Shown piece after piece: positions 40,980-49,879 of a DNA stretch of 64,000 bases (positions within the stretch are counted from its first letter, which is position 1; every line of letters starts with the position of its first letter). The stretch spans positions 310,001 through 374,000 of the forward strand of contig CAVQYV010000006.1 of assembly GCA_963718295.1 (NCBI GenBank), written 5' to 3'. The translations under genes and the position numbers were made by a program. The notes under the pieces are model-generated. The model saw nothing but the letters and a program-made list of their open reading frames with translations, did no database searches and was not told the origin of the DNA. This stretch comes from CAVQYV01 sp963718295 [NCBI: uncultured Methylomirabilota bacterium]. GTDB taxonomy: Bacteria > Methylomirabilota > Methylomirabilia > CAVQYV01.

Positions 40980-42182
40980 TCATGCCCGGGGCAAATCTGT
41001 CTGTTCTTGGACCTCCTCCTCGGTCAGATAGCAGGCGGGATCCTCCGCCCAGACATCCTGAAAGGCGGCCTCCGCCCTCACCCGAAAGTTTCCGTTGCAG
41101 ATCTCGAAGAAATGGCAGCGGCTGCACTTTCCTTTGATCAGCCCCCGGCGGTTTCTGAGGCCGCGAAGGATGGGGTCAGAGGCCTCCTGCCAGATAGCGG
41201 AGAAAGGCCGCTGCCGGATATTGCCCAGAGAATGGTGCTGCCAGAATTGGTCGGGGTGGACATCTCCCACATGGTCGATATTGCCGATGCCCACTCCAGA
41301 GCTATTGCCCCCGTTCCAGGACAATAGCTGCCAGATCTCCTGTGCCCGCTCGGGATGTTCTCGCTTCTCTCGAAGATACAGATAGACCCCATCGGTATGA
41401 TTGTCTACGGTCAAGATCTCCTGGTCCAGGCCCGATTGGCAGGACCCCACCGTCCTGGCGAAGATGAGGTCGACCAGGGCCCGCGTCTGGGGAGGAGAGA
41501 TATCCTGATCTTGAAGCATCTTGCCCCGACCGGTGTAGACCAGATGGTAAAAGCAGCACCGGGAGATCCCTTCCGCCTCCAAGAGATCGAGTATTCCAGC
41601 CACCTCTTGATAGTTATATCGGCAGATGGTGAACCGCAGTCCCACCTTGATGCCCGCCTGTCGGCATTCGCGGATTCCGGAGAGGGCCTCCCGGAAGGCT
41701 CCTCTATGGGCTCGGAAGCGATCGTGGGTCTGCTCCAGGCCATCGACGCTGATTCCCACATAGGAGAACTGGGCTTCCTTGATCTTTTGGGCGGCCCGAT
41801 GATCGATGAGGGTTCCATTGGTGGAGATCACCGCGCGAATCCCCAGGGAGGCCGCATAATGCCCCATATCGAAGAGGTCCTCCCTCAGGAGGGGCTCTCC
41901 CCCCGAGAAGAGCAGGACCGGGGCGCCGAAGCTGGCCAGGTCCTGGATCATGGAACGAGCTTCCTGAGTGGTCAGCTCATCGGGATCTGCCTGAGTGGAC
42001 GCATCGGCATAGCAGTGGAGGCAGGCCAGGTTGCATCGCCGGGTCGCATTCCAGACCACCACCGGGCGCTTGTCCCGAGAGAACCGCTGCAGATGAGAGG
42101 GGAGGCGGGCAGAGTCCCTGCCATAGCGGAGGACGTCCGCGGGCTTCGCTTTTCCGCACAGCAATCGGGTGACGTCGATCAT
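40980..42182 (-). CDS. ahbC: Radical SAM heme-biosynthesis protein, AhbC/NirJ type
   Basis: 400 residues. The radical SAM motif is CNLACLHC (near residues 54-61), the SAM-binding FSGGEPLLREDLFDM follows, and a C-terminal second cluster region has CSRCHFFEIC and a final Cys. The layout matches AhbC, which removes the acetate side chains of 12,18-didecarboxysiroheme on the siroheme route to heme. AhbD and NirJ are close relatives, but the neighbour hemB and the motifs favour AhbC. I put the family at high and the exact member at moderate certainty. Confidence 0.82.
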   Translation of the reverse strand: MIDVTRLLCGKAKPADVLRYGRDSARLPSHLQRFSRDKRPVVVWNATRRCNLACLHCYADASTQADPDELTTQEARSMIQDLASFGAPVLLFSGGEPLLREDLFDMGHYAASLGIRAVISTNGTLIDHRAAQKIKEAQFSYVGISVDGLEQTHDRFRAHRGAFREALSGIRECRQAGIKVGLRFTICRYNYQEVAGILDLLEAEGISRCCFYHLVYTGRGKMLQDQDISPPQTRALVDLIFARTVGSCQSGLDQEILTVDNHTDGVYLYLREKREHPERAQEIWQLLSWNGGNSSGVGIGNIDHVGDVHPDQFWQHHSLGNIRQRPFSAIWQEASDPILRGLRNRRGLIKGKCSRCHFFEICNGNFRVRAEAAFQDVWAEDPACYLTEEEVQEQTDLPRA

Positions 42183-42206
42183 GTTTTTATGTTTCTCTCT
42201 TCTTTC

Positions 42207-44330
42207 CTATTTTATCCCACTAATGGAGCGGAGATCAAAGCTAAATTGAAAAACCTGCTCATCCGGCCTCTTGATGTAGCCCAGGGTGGTAGACCAGCAA
42301 CGCCCGTAATAAGTCAGCTCCACCTTGTTTTCCACAAAGCTGCTCTGGGCAAAATTGTAAGAGGTGTAGTAGGAGAGGGAGGCCTTATCCTTCCACTTGA
42401 GTCCCAGCTTTCCGTCGATGGCATGGATCTTCAGCTCCGGGGCATAATGGTACCCCGCCCTGATATTCAGATAAGGTGAGAATTCCCAGCGAAAGGAGGG
42501 GTCGATGGTATCGAAGTGATTTCCTTTGGGGTCATAGTTGGCTTCCAGGGCCAGGTCGAGAGAACGGGTAGGCTTCACTCCCAGATAGGCATTGATGTCC
42601 GAAAAACGCCTCTCCGAGAATCGCAGCCGCAGGCTGTCCCGCAGCTCATTGTACGCGATTCCCAGCAATGAGTCGGGAGCTTGCTGGTGGGGGCCGTGGA
42701 TGTTGTAGCTCTGGCTGAGTCGGAGGAGGAGCATCTCCTGGAGACGGCTGCCTTCGGCGCTCTTGAATCTGGCCCAGAGCCGGTTGGTAAGGGAATAGGT
42801 GATCCCATTCTGGGGGCTGATGAAGTCTGCGTAATCGTAGAGGGGCAGGTCCGTCTGATCCACCTCCGGGATGTATTCGTAAGCGACCATGGGTTCGATG
42901 GTATGCCGGATCCCTTCGATCTTCTTTCCTTCAACCGAAAAGGTCCGAGCCAGACGGGAATCCAGACGGGCCTGAAGCTGGTAGATTTCGCGGCTAAAGG
43001 ATCGATGTTCCCCTGGAACCCGGGTATAGAAGGTCTCCCGAAAGGCGGCCAGGGGAGTCAAAGTGGCAAATCCCCCCAGGCTCAGGGGAAGGGTGAGCCG
43101 GGGATAGAGATCGAAGCGCCCTAGGTCCTGGCCCTGATAGCTCTCAAAATAATCCCCCGAGGAATTGAGGTGTAGGTGGAGGGGAATGCCCCCCCAAGGC
43201 TGACGAAAAGAGAGAAGGCTCAGCTCGGGCAGCCGATACAGGTGGTCATGAATACGCAGGTCCTTAGTGTAATTGCCCCAGAACATGAGGGATTCGTGGT
43301 TCCAATTCTGGCATATATATCCCTCCGCTGGCAGAAGCCGCTGAGATCGAACCTCGATATCCTGATCATAGATCCGTTGATAGTCATTGGTATTCTGCAG
43401 GTTCAGGTTCAGCTTCCCGTTGAGGTTGGACGCGATCTCCTGCTGATGGCGGTAGGCGATCTTCCAGCGGTTTTCGTGATCCACCTGGTCGTAGGTGTAG
43501 AGGCCGTCGAAATGTCCTTTGGTGTTCTTGGACAGGATATATCGGTACTCCACGCCCTCCTCCAATCCCCTTTTGGTCCGATAGTTCAAGGAGAAGGTGG
43601 CGTCCTGGGAGGGATTGATGGCCCAGAAATAAGAGGTCTTGAAGATATACCCCTCCTTGCTCCCATAGCCCACAAAAGGGATGAGGAACCCGGATTGCCG
43701 CTCTCCTGCGGGGGCGGTGAGGAAAGGAGAATAGAGGAGGGGGATCCCCTTGGCCCACAAGGAAGCTCCCCTGGCAACCGTCTTCTCGTTGAGGTGGACG
43801 GTAGCGCGCTGGGCTCGGAGCTCCCAATCGGGATGGGCCTCTCCCTCCGTGGGGCAGGGCGTCAGGGTAGCGCCGGAGAGGTGATAGGTCTCCTCGTCCT
43901 CCCTCCGGATCTCCATGCCTGTCACCCAGAGGAATGGGGAGAAGAATCCATTCCCCTGGTATAGGGTTCCTTGGCCGCTCTCGGTATTATATTCCAAACG
44001 AGCCCCCTCCAGGCGGCTCTTTCCATCGGTGATGAAGACCCCCCCCTCAGCCAATACCTCGCCGCTCTGTCGATCATACCGGACATGATCGGCCCGTATC
44101 CAAATCTGTTCGTAAGAGATGTTGACGTTTCCGGTCGCCTCGAGGACTTGACCCCTTTCCAAGAACTCCAGCCGATCGGCATCCATGCGGCCCCTGCCCC
44201 TCTCTTCTCCCTCCCCCGAGGGAAAAGGCTGGGAAAGCTCACTCCCGGCAGCCCCCAAGGGTAAAGGGAGGAGGAGGCCGATGAGTAGGATCGAGAGAAT
44301 CCAGGAAAGGGTCGATCTTGTCCCGATCAT
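42207..44330 (-). CDS. lptD: LPS assembly protein LptD
   Basis: A 707-residue outer-membrane protein that inserts lipopolysaccharide in the outer leaflet. A signal peptide (ILSILLIGLLLPLPLGAAG) is followed by an OstA-like domain (DRLEFLERGQVLEATGNVNI) and a long beta-barrel rich in alternating aromatic residues ending in ...FQFSFDLRSISGIK. It is direct evidence for an LPS-bearing outer membrane. The four disulphide cysteines of E. coli LptD are not conserved. Confidence 0.92.
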   Translation of the reverse strand: MIGTRSTLSWILSILLIGLLLPLPLGAAGSELSQPFPSGEGEERGRGRMDADRLEFLERGQVLEATGNVNISYEQIWIRADHVRYDRQSGEVLAEGGVFITDGKSRLEGARLEYNTESGQGTLYQGNGFFSPFLWVTGMEIRREDEETYHLSGATLTPCPTEGEAHPDWELRAQRATVHLNEKTVARGASLWAKGIPLLYSPFLTAPAGERQSGFLIPFVGYGSKEGYIFKTSYFWAINPSQDATFSLNYRTKRGLEEGVEYRYILSKNTKGHFDGLYTYDQVDHENRWKIAYRHQQEIASNLNGKLNLNLQNTNDYQRIYDQDIEVRSQRLLPAEGYICQNWNHESLMFWGNYTKDLRIHDHLYRLPELSLLSFRQPWGGIPLHLHLNSSGDYFESYQGQDLGRFDLYPRLTLPLSLGGFATLTPLAAFRETFYTRVPGEHRSFSREIYQLQARLDSRLARTFSVEGKKIEGIRHTIEPMVAYEYIPEVDQTDLPLYDYADFISPQNGITYSLTNRLWARFKSAEGSRLQEMLLLRLSQSYNIHGPHQQAPDSLLGIAYNELRDSLRLRFSERRFSDINAYLGVKPTRSLDLALEANYDPKGNHFDTIDPSFRWEFSPYLNIRAGYHYAPELKIHAIDGKLGLKWKDKASLSYYTSYNFAQSSFVENKVELTYYGRCWSTTLGYIKRPDEQVFQFSFDLRSISGIK

Positions 44331-44402
44331 CTCTTTGCAGATTTAACTGTTTCTCGCATGGCCTCAGCCCGGCTCTCTGGATCCCGCTCCCCAGAGAAGC
44401 GC

Positions 44403-46247
44403 TCAGGCACCATGATCCGGTGGTGGAAATACCAATGCCTCCACGAATGTTTCCTGAAAATCAGGCCGGGAGGCAAGCTCGATGAACCTGACAGTACGGG
44501 CTATCCGGGAGGCCTCCCTCCTGGCACTCTGCGAAAGCAAGGCCATTTTGGCCCCTTCTCCCGCCGCATTTCCCACCGGAGAGATCCTCTCCTGAGGATA
44601 GGGAGGCAACAAGCCGATAGTCTGGGCATTGGCCGGATCGATATAGTTGCCAAAGGCGCCGGCCAGCCAGATCTCTTCCACCTGGGAGATGTCGATCCCG
44701 AGCTCATCGAGAAGGATATCGATCCCCGCCCGGATCGCCCCTTTGGCCAGTTGGAGTTCCCGAATATCCCTCTGGGCCAGAATGACGGGCCGGGACCCTT
44801 CACCGCCTTTGTCCAGAAAAAAATCCCACCCGTCCTGGGCGCGCCGCATGCGGCCTCGGATCTCTTGGGGAACGGAGGCGGGTAGAAGGTCAGGCCCTCG
44901 AAATCGGCCTCCCTCATCGATCAGGCCGAGCCGGAGGAGGACGGCCACGAGATCTACCAGTCCGGAACCGCAGAGCCCCCGGGGCGGGACCTCTCCCACC
45001 ACCTTCCAGCGGATATCCCCATCCTCTGCCAAGACTTGGCTGATCGCTCCAGGCTCGGCCCTCATGCCACAGGTGATTTGAGATCCCTCGAAGGCGGGAC
45101 CGGCAGCGGCAGAGGCAACCAGGATCTGGTTTCGAGAACCCAGGGCCATCTCCCCATTGGTGCCGATGTCGATCCCCAGGGCGATCTTCTCCCGCTCGGG
45201 GAGACGGGTGGAGAGGATGCCGGCCACGATGTCGGAGCCCACATATCCTGCCACGTTGGGAAGCAGGAAAATGGGGGCCTGGGGGCAGATTCGAATCCCG
45301 AGATCCGAGGCAGAGACCTCCAGGGAATCCGCCAGAATGGGATTGTAGGGGAGGTGTCCCATGCCGGATGGATCCAGGCCTAGCAAGAGATGATGCATGG
45401 TGGTGTTACCCACGACCGAAAGGGCATAGATCTCATCGGGAGAGACGCCGGCGGATCCCGCCGCCTCCTCGACCAGGGAGTTGACGGCGTGAATGATTCG
45501 GGCTTGAAGGAGCGAAAGCCCTGAGGGGTTGGTGCCGGCAAAGCTGATCCGGGATATGACATCGGCGCCAAAAGCGGCCTGGGGATTAAGGGTGGAGGCA
45601 AGGGCCAGCTGGCTGCCTCTCACCAGATCCAGCAGATATCCAACCACCGTGGTGGTTCCGATGTCAAGGGCCATCCCATAGACCCGATCCGTCGTATCTT
45701 TGGGCTCGATTCCCAAGAGGCGCGATCCGGCCAGGACGGCGGTCCAGGAATCCCAGGTCCAGATCTGATCTGCCAGCGCCTGCAGGGTCCGCCAGTCGAT
45801 CTGGGGGTCCTTCACCTCTCTTTGAAGGATCTCTTGCACGATTCCCCAGGTGGAGGAGGAGGGGGACCGGAGGGAATCGGGCCGGGCCAGGCTCCATTTC
45901 CGGATTCCGGGGTCGACGGCGAAAAGGGGACTGATCGTCCTTCCCAAGGCCTTTTCCATCTTGCCAAGTCCAGTCGGGAGGATCTGGACTTCTGCATCAC
46001 CCCAAATCTGCACCTGGCAGGCCAGCCTCTCTCCGGGTGCCAGGGCAGAGGATGACTGAAACTTCTCCTCTGCCAGGCTGAGGGGAGAAGCCTCGCCTTG
46101 GATCTTCACCAGGCATTTCCCGCAGGTCCCCCTCCCTCCACAATAGGAATTGAGGGGGATGGAATGCCGCTGGGCCAGATCGAGCAGACCGATTCCCTCC
46201 TCTGCCTCGAAGGAGGAATGAAGGGTGGGAAAATGGATCTTGATCAT
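44403..46247 (-). CDS. ASKHA/DUF4445 ferredoxin-type corrinoid activation protein (RACo-like)
   Basis: From the ATG at 46247, which overlaps the stop of the upstream gene by four bases, it has 614 residues. An N-terminal 2Fe-2S domain has ligands Cys36, Cys42, Cys45 and Cys about 77 (SYCGGRGTCGKC...ACQV). A linker and an ATPase domain follow (YGMALDIGTTTVVGYLLDL; LGIDIGTNGEMALGS). Such proteins (RACo, RamA-type functional analogues) reduce inactive Co(II) corrinoid proteins using ATP. It fits the cobalamin-binding protein encoded about 5 kb upstream. Confidence 0.9.
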   Translation of the reverse strand: MIKIHFPTLHSSFEAEEGIGLLDLAQRHSIPLNSYCGGRGTCGKCLVKIQGEASPLSLAEEKFQSSSALAPGERLACQVQIWGDAEVQILPTGLGKMEKALGRTISPLFAVDPGIRKWSLARPDSLRSPSSSTWGIVQEILQREVKDPQIDWRTLQALADQIWTWDSWTAVLAGSRLLGIEPKDTTDRVYGMALDIGTTTVVGYLLDLVRGSQLALASTLNPQAAFGADVISRISFAGTNPSGLSLLQARIIHAVNSLVEEAAGSAGVSPDEIYALSVVGNTTMHHLLLGLDPSGMGHLPYNPILADSLEVSASDLGIRICPQAPIFLLPNVAGYVGSDIVAGILSTRLPEREKIALGIDIGTNGEMALGSRNQILVASAAAGPAFEGSQITCGMRAEPGAISQVLAEDGDIRWKVVGEVPPRGLCGSGLVDLVAVLLRLGLIDEGGRFRGPDLLPASVPQEIRGRMRRAQDGWDFFLDKGGEGSRPVILAQRDIRELQLAKGAIRAGIDILLDELGIDISQVEEIWLAGAFGNYIDPANAQTIGLLPPYPQERISPVGNAAGEGAKMALLSQSARREASRIARTVRFIELASRPDFQETFVEALVFPPPDHGA

Positions 46248-47398
46248 GTTGTGATCCGGTATTTGGCCAGGACCTCTTCCCGCACCTCGACTCCCAGGCC
46301 TGGTGACGTGGGTATTCTGACCCATCCCCTCTCCAGGGAGAAGGGCTGGGTGGTCAATTCCTCCCGGATGGGATGGGGGGTTCTATCGAACTCCAGGGCC
46401 GGGGTTTGGTAGAAAGGCAGGGGATTTCGGCACAATGGGACTTCCGGCAGCGTGGCCATGAGATGGAGTGCAGCAGCCATGGCCACCGGAGTCCCCCAGA
46501 CATGGGGAAAATAGGGAACCCCCCAAGCGCTGGAGAGGGCGGCGATCTTCTTGGCCTCGGAGAGACCTCCCACCCTGCAGGTATCGGGTTGAACGATGTC
46601 GACCGCCCGGCGGGAGATGAGGTCCCGGAACCCAAAGCGGGTATATTCGCACTCCCCTCCGGCAATGGGGATATCGAGGGCCTCCTTGACCTCCAGATAC
46701 CCCTGGAGATCCTCGGGGATGACGGGTTCTTCAAACCAGAAGACCTGGCTTTTCTCCAGCTCCCTCCCTACCTGGATCGCGGTCACCGCGTTATAGGCAT
46801 GATTTGCATCCACCATGAGCAGGACCTCGGGGCCGATCGCCTCCCTTACCGCCCGCACATTGGCCAGATCCTGAGCGGGATGCAGCCCGCCGATCTTCAT
46901 TTTGACTGCCCGGAAGCCCTCCTTAACGTAGTCCAAGGCCTCCTGGACCAGCTCCTCCATAAGCCGGGGAGATTCCTTGTAGTAGAGGCCTGTGGCATAG
47001 GCCATGACCTGGTCCCGCATGGCCCCGCCCAGAAGCTTATGGACGGGCAATCCCAGGGCCTTTCCCATCACGTCCCAAAGGGCGATATCGATGCCGCTGA
47101 TCGCATCGATGGGAATCCCCTTTTGGCCATAGTCCCTCATCTTGGCATACATCCTCTCCCACAGGACCTCCCGATCAAAGGGGTCCTGGCCTATGAGCAG
47201 AGGCCTCAGGATCTCCGAGATTACCGCCGCAGTTGCTTTGTGGCCGGGGACACCGGCCTCTCCCCATCCGGTGATCCCCTCATCGGTGGCAATCTCCACC
47301 AGGAGGGCGGATCTCTTATCCGTCCACTGCAGGGACCATCCGAAGGGCCGATCCAATTGTGCCTGAAGATAATGAGTCCGTATGTCAGAGATCTTCAT
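46244..47398 (-). CDS. Enolase-superfamily enzyme (mandelate racemase/muconate lactonizing)
   Basis: 384 residues. The catalytic KxK (VKMKIGG, near residue 165), metal ligands (MVDANHAYN; FEEPVIPED; GGECEYTRFGFRD) and the C-terminal catalytic His (PHVWGTPVAMAAALHLM) are all present. Members abstract a proton next to a carboxylate and often dehydrate or isomerise sugar acids. The substrate is not identifiable. It is the first gene after the terminator at 47531 and is coupled to the RACo-like gene. Confidence 0.9.
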   Translation of the reverse strand: MKISDIRTHYLQAQLDRPFGWSLQWTDKRSALLVEIATDEGITGWGEAGVPGHKATAAVISEILRPLLIGQDPFDREVLWERMYAKMRDYGQKGIPIDAISGIDIALWDVMGKALGLPVHKLLGGAMRDQVMAYATGLYYKESPRLMEELVQEALDYVKEGFRAVKMKIGGLHPAQDLANVRAVREAIGPEVLLMVDANHAYNAVTAIQVGRELEKSQVFWFEEPVIPEDLQGYLEVKEALDIPIAGGECEYTRFGFRDLISRRAVDIVQPDTCRVGGLSEAKKIAALSSAWGVPYFPHVWGTPVAMAAALHLMATLPEVPLCRNPLPFYQTPALEFDRTPHPIREELTTQPFSLERGWVRIPTSPGLGVEVREEVLAKYRITT

Positions 47399-47530
47399 CT
47401 TCTCTCCCGAATCAGAGTGCGGCGGCCTTCAAGCCTCATCCAAAAATGCAGCCAGGGATATACGTATGATACCGCATCCATTACAGTGCCAAAAATCGTT
47501 TAGGGGGAACGAAACGCTTCCTTAGATGAC

Positions 47531-47563
47531 AAAAAGGTCAGGGGCTGAGCCCCTGACCTTTTT
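47531..47563 (-). terminator. Rho-independent terminator, bidirectional
   Basis: AAAAAGGTCAGGGGCT-G-AGCCCCTGACCTTTTT is a near-perfect inverted repeat with an A-tract and T-tract at the two ends. It lies 18 bases past the SMP-30 gene stop and separates that operon from the enolase/RACo operon. Confidence 0.93.
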
Positions 47564-47581
47564 GTCCCAAGCCATCGCCCT

Positions 47582-48628
47582 TTATTTCGATGGCAACTGG
47601 TAGCCGTTTTTCGCCATCTTGATCTTGTACAGGATCTTGGCCGCCGTCACATAGAGGGTCTTGATCTCCGAGCCGCGCCCCCATGCCGCATTGGTCGGGA
47701 GGTCTGGAGTGGGTATGTAGGCCAGCTCCTTCCCTGCCGGGGAATAGACATAGATCCCGGGCCGGGTCTCATCCCGCACCGCCACATACAGGTTGCCTTC
47801 GGCATCGCAGATCATCCCGTCGGGCCCATCCTGAGGATAGTAGTCCACCAGCTTCTCCCGGAGCTTCGCCGTGCCATCCGGCGCTAAATCGTAGGCAAAC
47901 AGGGCCATCTGCCCCTTTTGAGGGACGGCCCCTTCGGGCAGACGATGTTGGCCCGTGGTGCCGTTGTTGTTGCAGACCACATACAGGGTCTTTTGATCGG
48001 GGGAGACGCATACCCCATTGGGCTTCCCTGCATCGGTGATGATGAGATGGACCGAGCCGTCCGGGTCGATGCGATACACTCCCATGATGGGCTGATCGAC
48101 CGCCTCATGTCCGAGATACCTCGGATCGCTGAAATAGATCCGACCCTGCAAATCGACAGTGATATCGTTGGGGCCATTGAAAGGACGGCCATCATAGAGG
48201 CCGGCAACGATGTAAGCCTTGCCCGTCTTCATGTCGGTCCTGGTAATGCGGCGTCCGCCGTAATCTGCCCCCTCGGCCACGATCATGTTGCCCTGGGCAT
48301 CGAATTTGATGCCGTTGGACATCCCGCTGGGGGAACGGAAAATGACGGTCTTTCCGGTCCGGGGGTCATATTTCCAGATGTGTCCGGCCTGCATGCCAGA
48401 GCCAAAGGTAAAGGTGATGTCGCTGAAATAGAGGCATCCATCCAACCCGACTGCGGGGCCTTCCAGGAAGAGGCCCTCGGTAAAGACAGGGATCAGTTTC
48501 GAACCCGCCGGCAGGATGCTCGGATCGCCTGTGGGATCTGCGATTTCGGCCGCTGCGATCGAGAGACCGAGCGTCAGACCCAGGATCAAACTCAAAGCTA
48601 AAAGGAGGCTCGTGCGTCGTCTCACCAT
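47582..48628 (-). CDS. SMP-30/gluconolactonase-like secreted beta-propeller protein
   Basis: 348 residues from the ATG at 48628, set by an AGGAAAG site and by a clean signal peptide (LLLALSLILGLTLGLSIAAA). The mature part has the SMP-30 features GPNDITVDLQGRIYFSD, FRSPSGMSNGIKFDAQGN and PNGVCVSPDQKTLYV, which give the calcium-binding lactonase site. It probably hydrolyses a lactone in the periplasm. It is the last gene before the terminator at 47531. Confidence 0.88.
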   Translation of the reverse strand: MVRRRTSLLLALSLILGLTLGLSIAAAEIADPTGDPSILPAGSKLIPVFTEGLFLEGPAVGLDGCLYFSDITFTFGSGMQAGHIWKYDPRTGKTVIFRSPSGMSNGIKFDAQGNMIVAEGADYGGRRITRTDMKTGKAYIVAGLYDGRPFNGPNDITVDLQGRIYFSDPRYLGHEAVDQPIMGVYRIDPDGSVHLIITDAGKPNGVCVSPDQKTLYVVCNNNGTTGQHRLPEGAVPQKGQMALFAYDLAPDGTAKLREKLVDYYPQDGPDGMICDAEGNLYVAVRDETRPGIYVYSPAGKELAYIPTPDLPTNAAWGRGSEIKTLYVTAAKILYKIKMAKNGYQLPSK

Positions 48629-48714
48629 TTGTTCTTTCCTTTCTTCTAAAGGTGAAATGATCGGGGGAACCATTCCTCCCCGGTTTCCATGGCATGGGGT
48701 TTTCTGGTTCGTTC

Positions 48715-49857
48715 TCACCTCCTCTCCTCCTGATACCTCCCGAACTCCTTCGCCGCCTCGAACATGGCGACGATGTTCTCGGGAGGGACCTCGGACTGCA
48801 GATTGTGGACGGAATTAAGGACATAACCGCCGCCGGGGGCCAGATCCTCGATCCTGCGCTTCACCTCGGCCCGCACCTCCTCCGGAGTGCCGAAGGGCAG
48901 GACTTTGTGGGTGTCGATAGCCCCCCAGAAGGCCATCCGATCGCCGAATTCCCTCTTGAGCCGTTGGGTGTCCATATCCTTGGCCGAGACCTGGACCGGA
49001 TTGAGGCAGTCTACGCCGACCTCGATCAGGTCCTCCATGAGGGGATAGACCGAGCCACAGGAATGGAAAACCAGAGGGACTCCGGCCTTCGCCTTGAGAT
49101 GAGCAAAGAGCTGTCGGTGCCGCGGCTTGATGATCTTCCGATAGAGGTCTAAGGACATCATAGGACCGCCCTGGAAGGCGACATCGTCTCCATAGAACAT
49201 CGCATCAAAATGCCCACCCGCCGCCTCGATCATCCTTTCCCCGATGATCAGATAGATCTCCAGGAGCCGGTCCATCAAGGCCTCCGCAAAGGTGGGGTTC
49301 AGGATGAGGTCCATCAGCCATTCCTCATATCCCCGGAGAAACTGGGCCTGATGGACAAATCCCACGGGGAAATTGAGGACCACGGCGAAGTCCGTCTCCT
49401 GGTGGAGCCTGCGGGCCTCCTCTGCCAGGCCCTGCACATATCCTGGATCATAGGGATCCGGCCAGGGATGTTTGCGGATGTCCTCTGAGGTGGGCTCCCC
49501 GGCAAAGGGGGATCCACTCACATAGAAGTGTCCTCCCTCCGGAGGCCGGCTCCGGATGACGCCCCATTCATCCTGATAGGATCCATCGGGGAAAACCTGA
49601 TCTGCCCATCCCGCAGGGCCTTTGGGTTGGATGCCCCGGGTATCGATGTCGAAGTGCCGGAGTACCTCCTCGTGGGGCTGGGCTACCTGGCTACGCCTGC
49701 TCATAATGATGGTCTCTTCCTGGATCCCCAGGTATTCCTTGAGCCTCTGGTAGCCCTCTAAGGTGATGGTGCTGGCAAAGGTGCCCGCCAGATCCATGGG
49801 CACTCGATCGGGCTGCTTATGGTTTAGGGCCGCCAGGACCCTTTCCCGGTGGGTCAT
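48715..49857 (-). CDS. Uroporphyrinogen decarboxylase-fold protein (MtaA-like), copy 2
   Basis: From the ATG at 49857 (GGGAGG six bases ahead) it has 380 residues. It is closely similar to copy 1 at 38679, sharing LNPVQVSAKDM and HSCGSVYPL. The metal-site pattern is again HSC...SVHNL, with His where MtaA has the last Cys. It lies in a tight run with LarA-like and SMP-30 genes, suggesting a methyl-transfer or decarboxylation role in the same catabolic unit. Confidence 0.84.
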   Translation of the reverse strand: MTHRERVLAALNHKQPDRVPMDLAGTFASTITLEGYQRLKEYLGIQEETIIMSRRSQVAQPHEEVLRHFDIDTRGIQPKGPAGWADQVFPDGSYQDEWGVIRSRPPEGGHFYVSGSPFAGEPTSEDIRKHPWPDPYDPGYVQGLAEEARRLHQETDFAVVLNFPVGFVHQAQFLRGYEEWLMDLILNPTFAEALMDRLLEIYLIIGERMIEAAGGHFDAMFYGDDVAFQGGPMMSLDLYRKIIKPRHRQLFAHLKAKAGVPLVFHSCGSVYPLMEDLIEVGVDCLNPVQVSAKDMDTQRLKREFGDRMAFWGAIDTHKVLPFGTPEEVRAEVKRRIEDLAPGGGYVLNSVHNLQSEVPPENIVAMFEAAKEFGRYQEERR

Positions 49858-49879
49858 CTGAATCCTCCCTCCCAAGGCC

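Noticed and set aside
47440-47500. Sigma54-type promoter (TGGCAC) ahead of the enolase-superfamily gene
   Set aside because: The GC of the -12 element is three bases too far downstream for the strict spacing.
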